DNA of 64,000 nt from CAZSDW01 sp964605705 (lineage in GTDB: Bacteria > Fidelibacterota > UBA2242), in NCBI GenBank assembly GCA_964605705.1, contig CAZSDW010000004.1, positions 1-64,000 of the forward strand, given 5' to 3'. A program made the position numbers and the translations under genes. Shown here piece by piece: positions 32,263-42,414 of the stretch; positions within the stretch are counted from its first letter, which is position 1; each line of letters begins with the position of its first letter. The notes beneath the pieces are model-generated. The model saw nothing but the letters and a program-made list of their open reading frames with translations. It was not told where the DNA came from and did not search any database.

Positions 32263-34785
32263 TCAGTTCTTTTTAATTTTCCGGCTGATTGTCCGCCATT
32301 GTAAAACCAGCTTCTGGCGGTTTTGTTGAATATAAGTTACAACCAGTGTTAACCAAACCAAATAGGTGAAAATGGAGGATATCCATTGACTTCGATAATA
32401 TTTCTTTGGAGCAAATATCAACTGAAGCTTGTGATCACCTGCCGGCACGACCATGCCCCGCAGAATGTGATTAACCTGATAAATTGGAATAACTTTGTCG
32501 TCAATCGTTGCTTGCCAGCCCTTGGGATAGTAGGCTTCCGATAGAACCAGGAATTCGGGATTGTCACACTGGTATTTAAGGTGGATCTCATTCGGAGTAT
32601 ATTGCTCAATGCTGACTTTACCCTTACCGCTGAACTCTTGAGACTCAAGTTCTTCGGTAACCAGTGCCATCTCAACCGGATTGAAATCAGGACGATTTAA
32701 AAAGCGAACAACCGCTTGTTCATCAGGCAGGATTTTAATCTGTTTTACAAAATATACCCGGGGTAACGCATTTTCATTTTTGTAGAGAATAGTTTTTGAT
32801 TGCTGGTTAAAATCTAAGACGGACAAACCCGCATAATTCAGCTGTACCGGTGAAATAATGTATCGACCGTTTAACATGTTCGCCACATTCCAGTTAATCG
32901 GTTCCGCCGGATTCTGAGTATAGATGTTATTTTCAATAATATCCTGAATTAACTGGGGCTTTATGGCTGAATAACCGCCGATAATTTGATGGCGATATGC
33001 CAGGTCATTACTCTGGAATAGATTGCCCAGGGCTAAGATTCGGTTTTTATCGTGATCCTGTTCTATCAATTGATCGTATTTTGTCACCCTGAAATATTGC
33101 TGCTCAATGCGATCGAGCGACTTTAGTGGGGCATTTTTGATAAACCGGAGGCTGACCGAAATCATGTCAATTGCAATTAGCAGAAAAATACCGATTATGA
33201 GTCCATCCCGGTTGATTTTTCTAAAATAAACGGCGGTCAGTAATCCTGCAAATAGTACCACGAATCCCAGCATCCGCAAGGTATCCTGGACCATCATCTC
33301 CCGGCGGATTGCCCGGATCATTTCCAGGTACTGAGGATTAGAAGCAAGCTGGGCATCTTTTGCTGAGGTAAAGGAGAGAATACTCGGAAAAAGGAAAAGA
33401 ATTAAACCAAGCGCAGCGAAAAAACCGGCTATGAAGAGTCCTGTCATCAGCTTCTTCCGATCGATTGCTTCAAGCAGCTCTTTGAGACCAAATGTAGCCA
33501 GTATGATAAATATAAATGCTGTCAGAGTGAGAATCATAGCAGGAGATCGGAATTTACTGAAATAGGGCAGGTAGTCGAACAATAATTTGTACAGGATTGG
33601 GAAATGTCTGCCAAATGCCAGCAAGAAAGTCAATATCAGTAAAATAGACAAACTTATCACTAATCCGTTTCTACGATTGTACCAGATTCCAATCAGTGCC
33701 AGGAGAATAGTAATGATTCCCATATATTCCGATGACTGCGTCATGGGCATCTCACCCCAGTAACTACCCGGTACCTGGCGCCCTTTCAGCTGGGGATAGA
33801 TTTTCCCTGTATAGGGTTCACTCGATGTTCCGCCGTAAATGCGGGGTATAATCAGTGCCAGTATTTCTTTAGGGCTCAATGACCAGCGCGTCGCGTATTC
33901 AAAACTGACACCTCCGGATTGTTTTTCAGTGTCAGTCTTTTCGGTCAGATGAATTGCTTTACCGCCGCGGGTCGATTCAGGTGTATATTCACTGACCACA
34001 AAGAGGGGCTGGGCAACCATAAAGACTGATATAACCAGACCAAGAAGGAAAAGTGGAAGAGTTTTTGACAAATGATCAAACTTCTTTTCTCGAATCCATT
34101 GTACAATCGTCCAGACACCCACCGCAAAAAGCAGTAGTGCCGTGTAAAAAATAATCTGATAATGCTGTGTGCGAATCTGCAGAGAAAATGCCAGAACGAA
34201 AACACAGAGCGAAAAAATATCGACTCTTTTAATGAACAATAGGAATCCGTATAACACGAGCGGTATTGCCATGATAGCCATGGTTTTCGCATCATGCCCC
34301 ACTTCAATCAGCGCCTGAAAATGTGGCAAAAACAAAAAAGCAACTGTCGCAATCAGGGCAAAATACCAGGGAAATCCAAAATGCAGAACAATCAAAAATA
34401 TGCCGATACCGGCAAGGGTAAACCAGCCTATTTTCCAATCCAAAACGGGGTGTAGAAACCGAATGAGAACATCCAAATGGAAAGCATTTGATGACAGTCG
34501 ATGATAGGTGGGAATTCCACAGAAAATATTGGGATTCCAGAGTGCACGTTCGCCGGTCTTTGCGCTGTATTCCCGGATTTGATGGGTTTTTCCAATAGCG
34601 CCGATTTTATCACCACCCATGGGTTCCAAGCGGTCAATGACATAGGGTTTATAAAAAATGACAAGAGTCATAATTATCAGGAAAGCGCTGAATAGCAAGC
34701 CCTTTTTCAAACTGATCTTGTCCAGAATCGACAACTCTTTGTTTTCAACTGCTGTCTGTTGGCGTTCTTTCTTTTTACTGGTCAT
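32263..34785 (-). CDS. YfhO-family multi-pass membrane protein
   Basis: An 840 aa protein with a Lys-rich N-terminus, about 13 hydrophobic segments up to residue 560, and a soluble C-terminal region. The segments IDRLEPMGGDKIGAIGKTHQIREY, NPNIFCGIPTYH and LSEAYYPKGWQATIDDKVIPIYQVNHILRGMVVPAGDHKLQLIFAPKKY match the bacterial YfhO pattern. Such proteins are linked to glycosylation of cell-surface polymers. Its divergent placement beside the glycan locus fits. The biochemical role here is inferred. Confidence 0.88.
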   Translation of the reverse strand: MTSKKKERQQTAVENKELSILDKISLKKGLLFSAFLIIMTLVIFYKPYVIDRLEPMGGDKIGAIGKTHQIREYSAKTGERALWNPNIFCGIPTYHRLSSNAFHLDVLIRFLHPVLDWKIGWFTLAGIGIFLIVLHFGFPWYFALIATVAFLFLPHFQALIEVGHDAKTMAIMAIPLVLYGFLLFIKRVDIFSLCVFVLAFSLQIRTQHYQIIFYTALLLFAVGVWTIVQWIREKKFDHLSKTLPLFLLGLVISVFMVAQPLFVVSEYTPESTRGGKAIHLTEKTDTEKQSGGVSFEYATRWSLSPKEILALIIPRIYGGTSSEPYTGKIYPQLKGRQVPGSYWGEMPMTQSSEYMGIITILLALIGIWYNRRNGLVISLSILLILTFLLAFGRHFPILYKLLFDYLPYFSKFRSPAMILTLTAFIFIILATFGLKELLEAIDRKKLMTGLFIAGFFAALGLILFLFPSILSFTSAKDAQLASNPQYLEMIRAIRREMMVQDTLRMLGFVVLFAGLLTAVYFRKINRDGLIIGIFLLIAIDMISVSLRFIKNAPLKSLDRIEQQYFRVTKYDQLIEQDHDKNRILALGNLFQSNDLAYRHQIIGGYSAIKPQLIQDIIENNIYTQNPAEPINWNVANMLNGRYIISPVQLNYAGLSVLDFNQQSKTILYKNENALPRVYFVKQIKILPDEQAVVRFLNRPDFNPVEMALVTEELESQEFSGKGKVSIEQYTPNEIHLKYQCDNPEFLVLSEAYYPKGWQATIDDKVIPIYQVNHILRGMVVPAGDHKLQLIFAPKKYYRSQWISSIFTYLVWLTLVVTYIQQNRQKLVLQWRTISRKIKKN

Positions 34786-35046
34786 ATTTATCCTTTTTGG
34801 AAGTCATTTCTAATTTTTCCAACTAACACCTGAAATGGAAGTTTAATGTAAAAGGGCTAATGTAGCAACCTTAATTTGTACAATAATTAGATCTTGAAAT
34901 TTAACATTAAATCATTAATAATCTGAAAGATTGTTAAATAGAATTTAGTACTTTAGGGAATATTAAGATGGGAATATATTTTTGGTTATCCGAGGCAACA
35001 ATAGTAAATTTCGATCCGACAAGTTCTAGTCTAATATGAAGATTTA

Positions 35047-35973
35047 TTGGGAAATATTGAATTGAGCACTGAAAAAGATTTTTTAGAAAAAAGTTATCAT
35101 AGCCACGAAATCCATTATACCAAATTTACAGAGGGTGGAGAGTGTGAAAATACGGCAATAAACTGGTGTGCCCAGGGGACTGCAGATGGGTGGCGACATC
35201 AGAGACTATTCGATAATTTATTACCATTAATAGAGCGGTATTCCGATGCAACTTGGTTAACTGTCGGAGATGGGAGATATGGTTCGGATGCCCACTACCT
35301 TCAGGAAAAAGGTTTAAATGTTATCGCGTCAGATATTTCAGATGTACTTTTAAAAGAGGCAAAAGAACAGGGTTATATCAAAAAATATCAAAAGGAGAAT
35401 GCGGAAGCGTTATCCTTTGAAGATAACCGATTTGATTTTGTCCTGTGCAAAGAATCTTTCCATCATTTTCCGAGACCTATTATTGCATTATATGAAATGT
35501 TGAGAGTTGCGAAAAAGGGGATTGTTTTCATCGAACCTGGAGACAGCTATATCGATTCCGGTTTTATGCAAATTCCCCTAAGAAATATAAAAAATATTGC
35601 ACGAAAAATTATCAGAAATAGAAACAGCAAGCACGATTTTGAACCAGTTGGAAATTATGTTTATCGATTATCCAAAAGAGAAATAGAAAAGATCGCGCTT
35701 GGAATCAATTTAAGAACCGTTGCCTTTCGTGGAATGAATGATTATTATTTTAAGGGATTAGATTCAGTTAAAGCCGAATTCGGAAATAAAGTTTTTCTGA
35801 AATTAAAAATCATTATTGGCATTCAGAATATTTTATGCAGACTCGGTCTTATTGATTATACTATGCTGATTGCGATAATATTCAAAACCGAACCGGATGA
35901 AGATTTACGAAAACTTCTAAAATCTTTTTCCTTTGAAGTAATAGATTTACCACAAAATCCCTATTTGAAGTGA
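35047..35973 (+). CDS. Class I SAM-dependent methyltransferase
   Basis: A 308 aa protein whose SAM-binding motif I is TWLTVGDGRYGSDAHYLQEKGLNVIASDIS (near residues 75-105), with FDFVLCKESFHHFPRP as motif IV. It is likely to modify a glycan or nucleotide-sugar, given its neighbours. The start is uncertain: TTG 35047 or TTG 35062, neither with a clear SD. This begins the A/T-rich half of the glycan locus. The 34786-35046 gap upstream is A/T-rich, with no feature I can support. Confidence 0.8.
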   Translation: MGNIELSTEKDFLEKSYHSHEIHYTKFTEGGECENTAINWCAQGTADGWRHQRLFDNLLPLIERYSDATWLTVGDGRYGSDAHYLQEKGLNVIASDISDVLLKEAKEQGYIKKYQKENAEALSFEDNRFDFVLCKESFHHFPRPIIALYEMLRVAKKGIVFIEPGDSYIDSGFMQIPLRNIKNIARKIIRNRNSKHDFEPVGNYVYRLSKREIEKIALGINLRTVAFRGMNDYYFKGLDSVKAEFGNKVFLKLKIIIGIQNILCRLGLIDYTMLIAIIFKTEPDEDLRKLLKSFSFEVIDLPQNPYLK

Positions 35974-36038
35974 AAAATGTGTTTTCTTCTGAAATTTAGA
36001 GATTAATTATCCGACTCCAATTGCTAAAGGTCGCGTAG

Positions 36039-37136
36039 ATGAAATATAAATACCCTGTCTATATCCCTTATCTAAAAGGTAATGAAAAGAAGTTTGTAAA
36101 TGAATGTCTCGATTCAACCTGGATTTCTTCAAAGGGGAAATTCGTTGAGTTATTTGAATCCGAATTTTCGAAATATCTCGATATTAAATACTCTGCAACA
36201 GTTTCCAATGGGACGGTAGCTTTACATTTAGCACTTTTAACTCTTGGAATTGGTCCCGGAGATGAAGTTCTGGTTCCGACTTTTACCTATATCGCTTCGG
36301 TGAATTCGATTACTTATACCGGAGCGAAACCTGTTTTTGTAGATTCCGAATTGGATACATGGCAAATAGATCCCGATGATATAAAGAAGAAAATAACACC
36401 CCGATCAAAAGCAATTATGCCAGTTCACTTGTACGGTCATCCTTGTGATATGGATTCTATCTGCAAAATTGCTAAAGAGAATGATCTTTTTATTATTGAA
36501 GATTGTGCAGAAGCATTCGGAACAAAATATAAAGGTCGATTTGCTGGTACATTTGGAGATATCGCCTGCTTTAGTTTTTTTGGGAATAAGACAATCACGA
36601 CCGGTGAAGGAGGGATGATTTCTACAAACGATAAACAACTTTTTGAACATGCAGTTCACATTAAAGGTCAAGGTCTGGCATCACAACGGGAATACTGGCA
36701 TGACGTGATTGGTTATAACTACAGGATGACCAATATTTGTGCTGCAATTGGATTAGCACAATTAGAAATCGCAAATGATATTATCTTTAGAAAGAGACAG
36801 ATAGCAACTTGGTACTTTAAATATCTGGCTGATTTGCCAATTAAATTTCAGAAAGAATCTAAAGATACTTTTCATACATACTGGATGTTTACAATTCTTG
36901 TTGAGTCAACTGATTGCCGATATAAGATAAGAGAGCATTTAAAAAAAGCGGGAATTGAGACCAGACCCACATTTTTCCCGATTCATAGTATGCCGATATA
37001 TTTATTTGATAATGGGAAATTCCCAGTGGCGGAAGACATAGCCTATCGGGGCATCAACCTACCAAGCTATCCGGATTTGACTGAACAGGATATTATCTAT
37101 ATAAGCAACAAAATTAAGGAGTTTTATGATAAGTAA
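36039..37136 (+). CDS. DegT/DnrJ/EryC1-family sugar aminotransferase
   Basis: A 365 aa PLP-dependent aminotransferase acting on nucleotide-linked keto-sugars (perosamine synthase-like). The PLP lysine lies in FSFFGNKTITTGEGGM (near residue 185); other family blocks are SATVSNGTVALHLALLTLGIGPGDEVLVPTFTY, IEDCAEAFGTKYKG and GYNYRMTNICAAIGLAQLE. AAAGG precedes the ATG. It overlaps the following acetyltransferase gene by 11 nt, suggesting the amino sugar is then N-acylated (inference). Confidence 0.93.
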   Translation: MKYKYPVYIPYLKGNEKKFVNECLDSTWISSKGKFVELFESEFSKYLDIKYSATVSNGTVALHLALLTLGIGPGDEVLVPTFTYIASVNSITYTGAKPVFVDSELDTWQIDPDDIKKKITPRSKAIMPVHLYGHPCDMDSICKIAKENDLFIIEDCAEAFGTKYKGRFAGTFGDIACFSFFGNKTITTGEGGMISTNDKQLFEHAVHIKGQGLASQREYWHDVIGYNYRMTNICAAIGLAQLEIANDIIFRKRQIATWYFKYLADLPIKFQKESKDTFHTYWMFTILVESTDCRYKIREHLKKAGIETRPTFFPIHSMPIYLFDNGKFPVAEDIAYRGINLPSYPDLTEQDIIYISNKIKEFYDK

Positions 37137-37602
37137 TGACTCTTTAAAAAACGTAGAGATTAGAAGAATTAATAATACCTACGCAAAGATACTTTATCAA
37201 CTTACATCCAACTCAGGTGTGGAATATTTAAAATATTTTACGCCCTTTGAAATATCAGAGAATGGTTTTAATACTGTATTATCTAAAGCTGTCTTGGATC
37301 GTTTCTTTGGCGTATTCGTTGGAACATCATTAGTCGGATTTTACATGTTGCGGGGATTTGATGAAGGTTATAAAATTCCGGCATATGGTGTTTTCATTTC
37401 AAAGAAGTATGCCGGTTTAGGTTTGGGATCTTTAACAATCCAACATGCAATCACGTTTTGTAAAATAAATAAAATCAGGCGTTTGATGCTGAAAGTATAT
37501 CCGGAAAACGTATCAGCCAAAATGATTTATGAGAGTTTTGGATTTAAATCTGAAGGTATCGATAAAAGAAACAACAATCTCGTTTACTTTAAGGATTTTT
37601 AA
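37126..37602 (+). CDS. GNAT-family N-acetyltransferase
   Basis: A 158 aa protein with the GNAT acetyl-CoA loop pattern YAGLGLGSLTIQHAITFCKIN, then LMLKVYPENVSAKMIYESFGFKSEG near the C-terminus. AAGGAG precedes the ATG inside the aminotransferase gene. The likely substrate is the amino sugar made by the overlapping upstream gene. Confidence 0.85.
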   Translation: MISNDSLKNVEIRRINNTYAKILYQLTSNSGVEYLKYFTPFEISENGFNTVLSKAVLDRFFGVFVGTSLVGFYMLRGFDEGYKIPAYGVFISKKYAGLGLGSLTIQHAITFCKINKIRRLMLKVYPENVSAKMIYESFGFKSEGIDKRNNNLVYFKDF

Positions 37603-37611
37603 CGGAAATTT

Positions 37612-38847
37612 ATGAAGGTTGGAATTTACATCGATTATTCAAATATGAAAGCTGGTGGAATATTCACCTACTCTATTGGAATTTTAAAATTGTTGCTTTC
37701 AATAGATTCCATTGAAAAAATCATTTTAATATATCCACATGATCAGGAAGAAGGAATACGTCAATATTTAAACTCACCAAAAATTACAATGATTCCCATC
37801 AACCGGAAGCTGTTTTGGATAAAATATCGCTCGATAATCGCATTTTATTTTCATACGACTTTCTATGTATACCAGACCTATTTTAAAAAATATTTTCCGG
37901 CTTTTGGCAAAGTCAATCTAATTCGGAAACTTGCAATTTACTTAAATCCGTATCGAAGGATAATTGACGATTTAAAATTAGATGTGCTGCATGTTCCTTT
38001 TAAAATTTCACCGGTATATGCTATTAAAACTCCGGTCATTGTGACAATGCATGATATCCAGGAATTACATTTCCCCGAATTTTTTAGTTCGCAGGAACGA
38101 ATTGACCGGGCTATTACCTATAAAATGGCGGTCGATGAATCTAATCATATTGTTGTATCCTTCGACCATATTAAACGGGATTTGATTAAATATTTTCACA
38201 TATCGGAAACAAAAGTATCAGTTTGCAGATTACCCTTGGCTAGCTCATGGTTTGTAAATAATAGCTTTACACCAAAGCAAGAGCTGCTGACAAAATATAA
38301 AATTAAGGAACACTTTATTCTTTATCCGGCGGCAACCTGGCAACATAAAAACCATCTGGCTTTAATTAAAGCGATATCCATACTGAAAAAACGAGGGCTG
38401 GAAACATTTCTGATCTGTACTGGCAATAAAAACGAACATTTTAAAGTCATTGAAAAAGAAATTGATAATTTAGAACTACGAAACAATGTCAAATTTCTGG
38501 GAGTCGTTCCCGAAGAGGATTTGATCGGATTGTATAAATCTACCGATTTAGTAGTTATACCGACATTGTATGAAGCCGGAAGCGGGCCGTTATTTGAGTC
38601 GATGAGATACGGCGCACCGGTGATTAGCTCAAATGTGACCTCATTGCCTGAAACAATTGATAACGATCATTATACATTTGATCCCGAGAATCCAATTGAG
38701 ATCGCTGATTTGATTGAAAAAGGATTAAAGGATAAAGCCTGGAAAAAGAAAAACATTGAAAATTCAAAAAAAAGAATGGATTATTATCAGAACCTTGATG
38801 TCAGCGAAGATTTCTTAAATGTATATAGGTCTCTGATTTCAATATAA
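37612..38847 (+). CDS. Glycosyltransferase family 4
   Basis: A 411 aa GT-B retaining glycosyltransferase. The C-terminal nucleotide-sugar site has YPAATWQHKNHLALIKAISIL, VKFLGVVPEEDLIGLYKSTD and PTLYEAGSGPLFESMRYGAPVISSNVTSLPE with the E-x7-E pattern. It starts 10 nt after the acetyltransferase and ends the plus-strand block, converging on the next gene with a 15-nt gap. Confidence 0.92.
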   Translation: MKVGIYIDYSNMKAGGIFTYSIGILKLLLSIDSIEKIILIYPHDQEEGIRQYLNSPKITMIPINRKLFWIKYRSIIAFYFHTTFYVYQTYFKKYFPAFGKVNLIRKLAIYLNPYRRIIDDLKLDVLHVPFKISPVYAIKTPVIVTMHDIQELHFPEFFSSQERIDRAITYKMAVDESNHIVVSFDHIKRDLIKYFHISETKVSVCRLPLASSWFVNNSFTPKQELLTKYKIKEHFILYPAATWQHKNHLALIKAISILKKRGLETFLICTGNKNEHFKVIEKEIDNLELRNNVKFLGVVPEEDLIGLYKSTDLVVIPTLYEAGSGPLFESMRYGAPVISSNVTSLPETIDNDHYTFDPENPIEIADLIEKGLKDKAWKKKNIENSKKRMDYYQNLDVSEDFLNVYRSLISI

Positions 38848-38862
38848 TCCATTTCCTGTTTT

Positions 38863-39774
38863 TCAAATAAAACCTATTCTGAATTTATAAAAATTTATCA
38901 TTCTGCGAATCAGGGATGGTCGAATAAACTTTCTGATGTTTTTGATAATTGTGTCGTTCAACTTCAAATTTTTATTAAATTGAACATTCATTTGACTACT
39001 GCTCAAGTCTACATTATAAATGTTTGTTTTTCTTGAGTGGGTTCCACTCCCATCTTTTCCTATATTTTGGACTTTTGAGATGACTGGAAATAGACAAAAA
39101 GCATTGTTTTTATAATGACTATAAGCCCAGCGGATTGCCCATGAATCGATAATTCCCTGCATCTGTTTATGTAACATGGGCGTCAGATCCTCTCCGCCAC
39201 GGTTGAAAAGATGTTGAGATGCACGGTCTTTTTTAAATGCCGGATAATCTTTGATTTCCCAGTCGGCTTTACCCCAGCGATCACGCCAGGTTGCCCAGCC
39301 CCATGAAGATGCCCGGTAGGATAGATATACATCATTATAATAATCGGCAGGTATTTTAATCGGAAAGTTATACCCGGAAATTGAAAATATTTCAGGACTA
39401 TCTGCGTAAAAATCCAGCGCAGAATTCATAAATAATAAAAAATCCGGTGACATTTGAAGATCATCTTCGATCACAATTGCCTTTGAATATTTTTGGAGAA
39501 CTTCGGATACACCGGCAATTACTGAATTGGCTAAGCCGTTATTGTTATCCTTCTCCATGATTTGGATGGTTTTAAAACCGGAAATAGTCTTCAGATACTC
39601 ACGAACACGATTGACTTTCTGAGCATCGCTACTATTTTTTGGTCCATCAGAATAGATAAATAAATCTGATTCCTTTGAAATCTCATTTGTCTGTAAAGAA
39701 ATCACCGTCTGCTGTAAGTGAAGCAGTCGATTATAAACAAATAGAGCAATAGGAGCGAATTTTTTCATACGCAA
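38863..39774 (-). CDS. Glycosyltransferase, GT2/GNT-I-like
   Basis: A 303 aa protein with a GT-A fold pattern: APIALFVYNRLLHLQQTVISLQTN, then KAIVIEDDLQMSPDFLLFMNSAL (an EDD motif as in GNT-I-like transferases), YRASSWGWATWRDRWGKADW and a C-terminal basic segment. It probably transfers a sugar to a surface glycan. Last gene of the minus-strand glycan block. Confidence 0.85.
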   Translation of the reverse strand: MRMKKFAPIALFVYNRLLHLQQTVISLQTNEISKESDLFIYSDGPKNSSDAQKVNRVREYLKTISGFKTIQIMEKDNNNGLANSVIAGVSEVLQKYSKAIVIEDDLQMSPDFLLFMNSALDFYADSPEIFSISGYNFPIKIPADYYNDVYLSYRASSWGWATWRDRWGKADWEIKDYPAFKKDRASQHLFNRGGEDLTPMLHKQMQGIIDSWAIRWAYSHYKNNAFCLFPVISKVQNIGKDGSGTHSRKTNIYNVDLSSSQMNVQFNKNLKLNDTIIKNIRKFIRPSLIRRMINFYKFRIGFI

Positions 39775-39777
39775 ATT

Positions 39778-40404
39778 TTACTTCTTGAAGAAATCGACAA
39801 TTAGGGAAGTGTAGTTCGGTTCTCCTTTTATATTCCTTGAATCGTTCAAAAAAGAACGGTAAATAAATCCTTTTTCATCATTCTGATAAATTGAATGAAA
39901 CTGTCTGTTTTCATCCCAGTATTCAAGTAATTGAGCCTCAAATCCCTGTATTCGAAAAGCGTCAAGTAAGCTTTGGTAATTAAAGAGTACTTGATGGCCA
40001 TGGGACATCAGCTCCGTGTCTGGTTGAACCGATTTGATATAATCTGTATCCGGATGATTTCCATCGGGCACAGCGATTCTGATATTTACATTTTCAGTAC
40101 TATAAAGATAAAAATTTCTTATGGCTTTGGATAATTCCTCTTCCGTCAAATGTTCTAATACATGTTCAGCAAGTAGTCGATTAATTTTTTTTTCCTTTAG
40201 TATTTTTCGAAAATTGCTTTCTTTCCGGATATCCAGAAAGTATTGTTCAGATGAAAACCACCCCTCACATTTTGTTCTTGATGAACCAATAATGATTTTG
40301 ATTTGACTATGCTTTTTCAAATAACGGCGAAACCGGATGGAATCCCGAACATGAAGAATGTGGAAATAAATTGGTTTAATGTTGTGTTTTAAATGTTTAA
40401 ACAA
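39778..40404 (-). CDS. Predicted SAM-dependent methyltransferase (COG4627-like)
   Basis: A 208 aa protein with IKIIIGSSRTKCEGWFSSEQYFLDI near the N-terminus, where a glycine-rich SAM loop is expected but weak, and RLLAEHVLEHLTEEELSKAIRNFY, the LAEHVLEH block typical of small predicted methyltransferases in glycan loci. RIAVPDGNHPD follows. The weak SAM loop leaves catalytic activity open. It overlaps the next upstream gene by 16 nt. Confidence 0.72.
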   Translation of the reverse strand: MFKHLKHNIKPIYFHILHVRDSIRFRRYLKKHSQIKIIIGSSRTKCEGWFSSEQYFLDIRKESNFRKILKEKKINRLLAEHVLEHLTEEELSKAIRNFYLYSTENVNIRIAVPDGNHPDTDYIKSVQPDTELMSHGHQVLFNYQSLLDAFRIQGFEAQLLEYWDENRQFHSIYQNDEKGFIYRSFLNDSRNIKGEPNYTSLIVDFFKK

Positions 40405-41039
40405 TTCTTATCCTTGTAAAAAACAGAGGTACATGTAAGGCAGTTTTCCATGGCTCCCATTCCACAAAAATCTATCTTTTTAAATCCCAGTGACAAAATA
40501 TATTGAATACCTTCCTGATATTCGGGGCGTTCAGAATTATCTAAGATTACGACACCATCTTTTTTTAACTTCTCAACAGACACTTTCAGGCAGCAATTTC
40601 TTTCAACACCATCAACAATCACGATATCAAAGTGTGAGTCGGTATTGAGGAGTTCATGACAATATTCCATTTTACCGTTCTGTTCACGATAAACAATCTT
40701 AACATTGGCTGGCAGATTCAGTGATAATTTTTTAAACCAATCACGATTATGCTCAACAGATTTGACGGTACCAACTCTTTCCGCCAGCCAGATCGTAGAA
40801 TTTCCTGAACCATATTCAAAAACATCGAAATGTTTTCTTAAGCGGGGCTCGATAAAATTCAGGAATGGATACGAGTACCAGGGAATTGGCTGACCATTTT
40901 TATCCATCGGCATTTTCTTTTCAGCACTTTGAAACCAGCCAATATCTATCAAATATCCACGATGTCTGAGCGATAACAAGGTTCGCAGGTCGCGTGGTTG
41001 CAACAGTAAGCTCATTAATATTTGTAGTTTTTTCATCAT
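40389..41039 (-). CDS. Class I SAM methyltransferase-like protein
   Basis: A 216 aa protein with VFEYGSGNSTIWLAERVGTVKSVEHN (SAM motif I, near residue 75) and DIVIVDGVERNCCL, then VVILDNSERPEYQEG. No acceptor can be named. It overlaps the flippase stop by 4 nt and is part of a translationally coupled chain. Confidence 0.75.
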   Translation of the reverse strand: MMKKLQILMSLLLQPRDLRTLLSLRHRGYLIDIGWFQSAEKKMPMDKNGQPIPWYSYPFLNFIEPRLRKHFDVFEYGSGNSTIWLAERVGTVKSVEHNRDWFKKLSLNLPANVKIVYREQNGKMEYCHELLNTDSHFDIVIVDGVERNCCLKVSVEKLKKDGVVILDNSERPEYQEGIQYILSLGFKKIDFCGMGAMENCLTCTSVFYKDKNCLNI

Positions 41040-42361
41040 TTCTTGAATTTAATATGAAACAGGTTAATAAATAAAATTGATTTGATCATCATGCCAATCT
41101 GCTTTCGTGTTTTCGGAATGAAGACAATGAAAAAAGTCGCACAACAATAAGAAACGACGGTAGCAACAGCCGCTCCGACAACACCCCAATATGGAATTAA
41201 AATTATATTTAAAATGATATTAATCACCATGCCCGAAATTGTGCGGATCAGTGAAATTCGGGTATAGTTTTCCGTGATCAGGTACTGGCTGTTCGCAGTT
41301 CCCAGGAATACCGGCACGCCAGCCCAGATATAAATTGACAAAACTGCCGATGCTCCTATAAAATCGGAGCCATACAGAAAATTTATTATCTGGCTTGAAA
41401 ATAATGATATCGGAATTGCGATCAGGATGGATATCCACGCCAGGAGATCATACAGCTTCTGAAGACGGGTGTTGTAAAGATGTTCGTTCATTTTTTTGGC
41501 GCTGATGATAGCGGGGAACAGCGAGGATGCAATTGCGACGGGAATGAAATACCAGCCTTCACAAAGCCGGACGGCGGCATCATACAGACCAACCGCAGCG
41601 TCTCCAAGCATTTCCTTCAGAATGATTTTATCGACCTTCATGTAGATGGTCACTGCTAGTGACGAGAACATCAGTGGCCAGGAATCCCTGACAAGCGATT
41701 TTGCAATCTGCCAATTTACGCGCCACTGGAAGATGCGCTGCTTTTGATACCAGTAGATAATGACCAATCCGATTCCTGCCAGGAAAATTTCCATAAATGC
41801 CATTATGCCGAAGTAAATCAACGGCATTTTATATAAAATCAGGACGATTTTTCCGCAATCGGAAATAATAACGCTTAATGTTTTTACTAAAACCGGATAT
41901 TTTGATAAAACCCGGGATTTGAAGTAGGCTTCAATAACATCGAATGGTTTGAAGATGATTGAACTGGCTATAATTAGTAATAGAAGATTTTGGACATCAC
42001 GATTATAAAAATAATAAATGACAATTAATCCATAGACAATAGCTGCTGAAAAGAGTTTTAAGAAGAAGGAGGTCCCAAGTATCTTGTTTCTGTTCTCGCT
42101 GTCGGCTATCAGTTCCCGAACAATAATATCGCCGAGTCCAATTGATGTAACTGCTGATAAAATTCCAATGACACTGAGAGCGTACGCAAACATCCCGTTA
42201 CGGACCAATCCCAGGTACCGAACGACATAGATTCCGACAATAAAATTGACCAGTAGTTTTATGACTTTTTCACTAAATAACCACGAGGTGTTTACAAAGA
42301 ACTTCTTAAAGGTCTTTCCTCGAAAGTTTATCCTGGTATTGATGGGTTTTGAATCGGTCAA
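41036..42361 (-). CDS. Polysaccharide flippase (Wzx-like, MATE/MVF superfamily)
   Basis: A 441 aa integral membrane protein with about 12-14 hydrophobic segments and the family opening NTSWLFSEKVIKLLVNFIVGIYVVRYLG, then VDKIILKEMLGDAAVGLYDAAVRL in the middle. It should flip lipid-linked oligosaccharide across the inner membrane. The start appears to be TTG 42361; no in-frame ATG lies nearby and the SD is poor. Confidence 0.9.
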   Translation of the reverse strand: MTDSKPINTRINFRGKTFKKFFVNTSWLFSEKVIKLLVNFIVGIYVVRYLGLVRNGMFAYALSVIGILSAVTSIGLGDIIVRELIADSENRNKILGTSFFLKLFSAAIVYGLIVIYYFYNRDVQNLLLLIIASSIIFKPFDVIEAYFKSRVLSKYPVLVKTLSVIISDCGKIVLILYKMPLIYFGIMAFMEIFLAGIGLVIIYWYQKQRIFQWRVNWQIAKSLVRDSWPLMFSSLAVTIYMKVDKIILKEMLGDAAVGLYDAAVRLCEGWYFIPVAIASSLFPAIISAKKMNEHLYNTRLQKLYDLLAWISILIAIPISLFSSQIINFLYGSDFIGASAVLSIYIWAGVPVFLGTANSQYLITENYTRISLIRTISGMVINIILNIILIPYWGVVGAAVATVVSYCCATFFIVFIPKTRKQIGMMIKSILFINLFHIKFKK

Positions 42362-42414
42362 TTTAATATTACTTTATTTATGGTCAATTTCGCTAATTTT
42401 AGAGATCAATTCCG

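Noticed and set aside
34786..35046. Small ORF (24 codons from 34968) in the divergent gap
   Set aside because: No SD and no family resemblance; probably chance in A/T-rich DNA.
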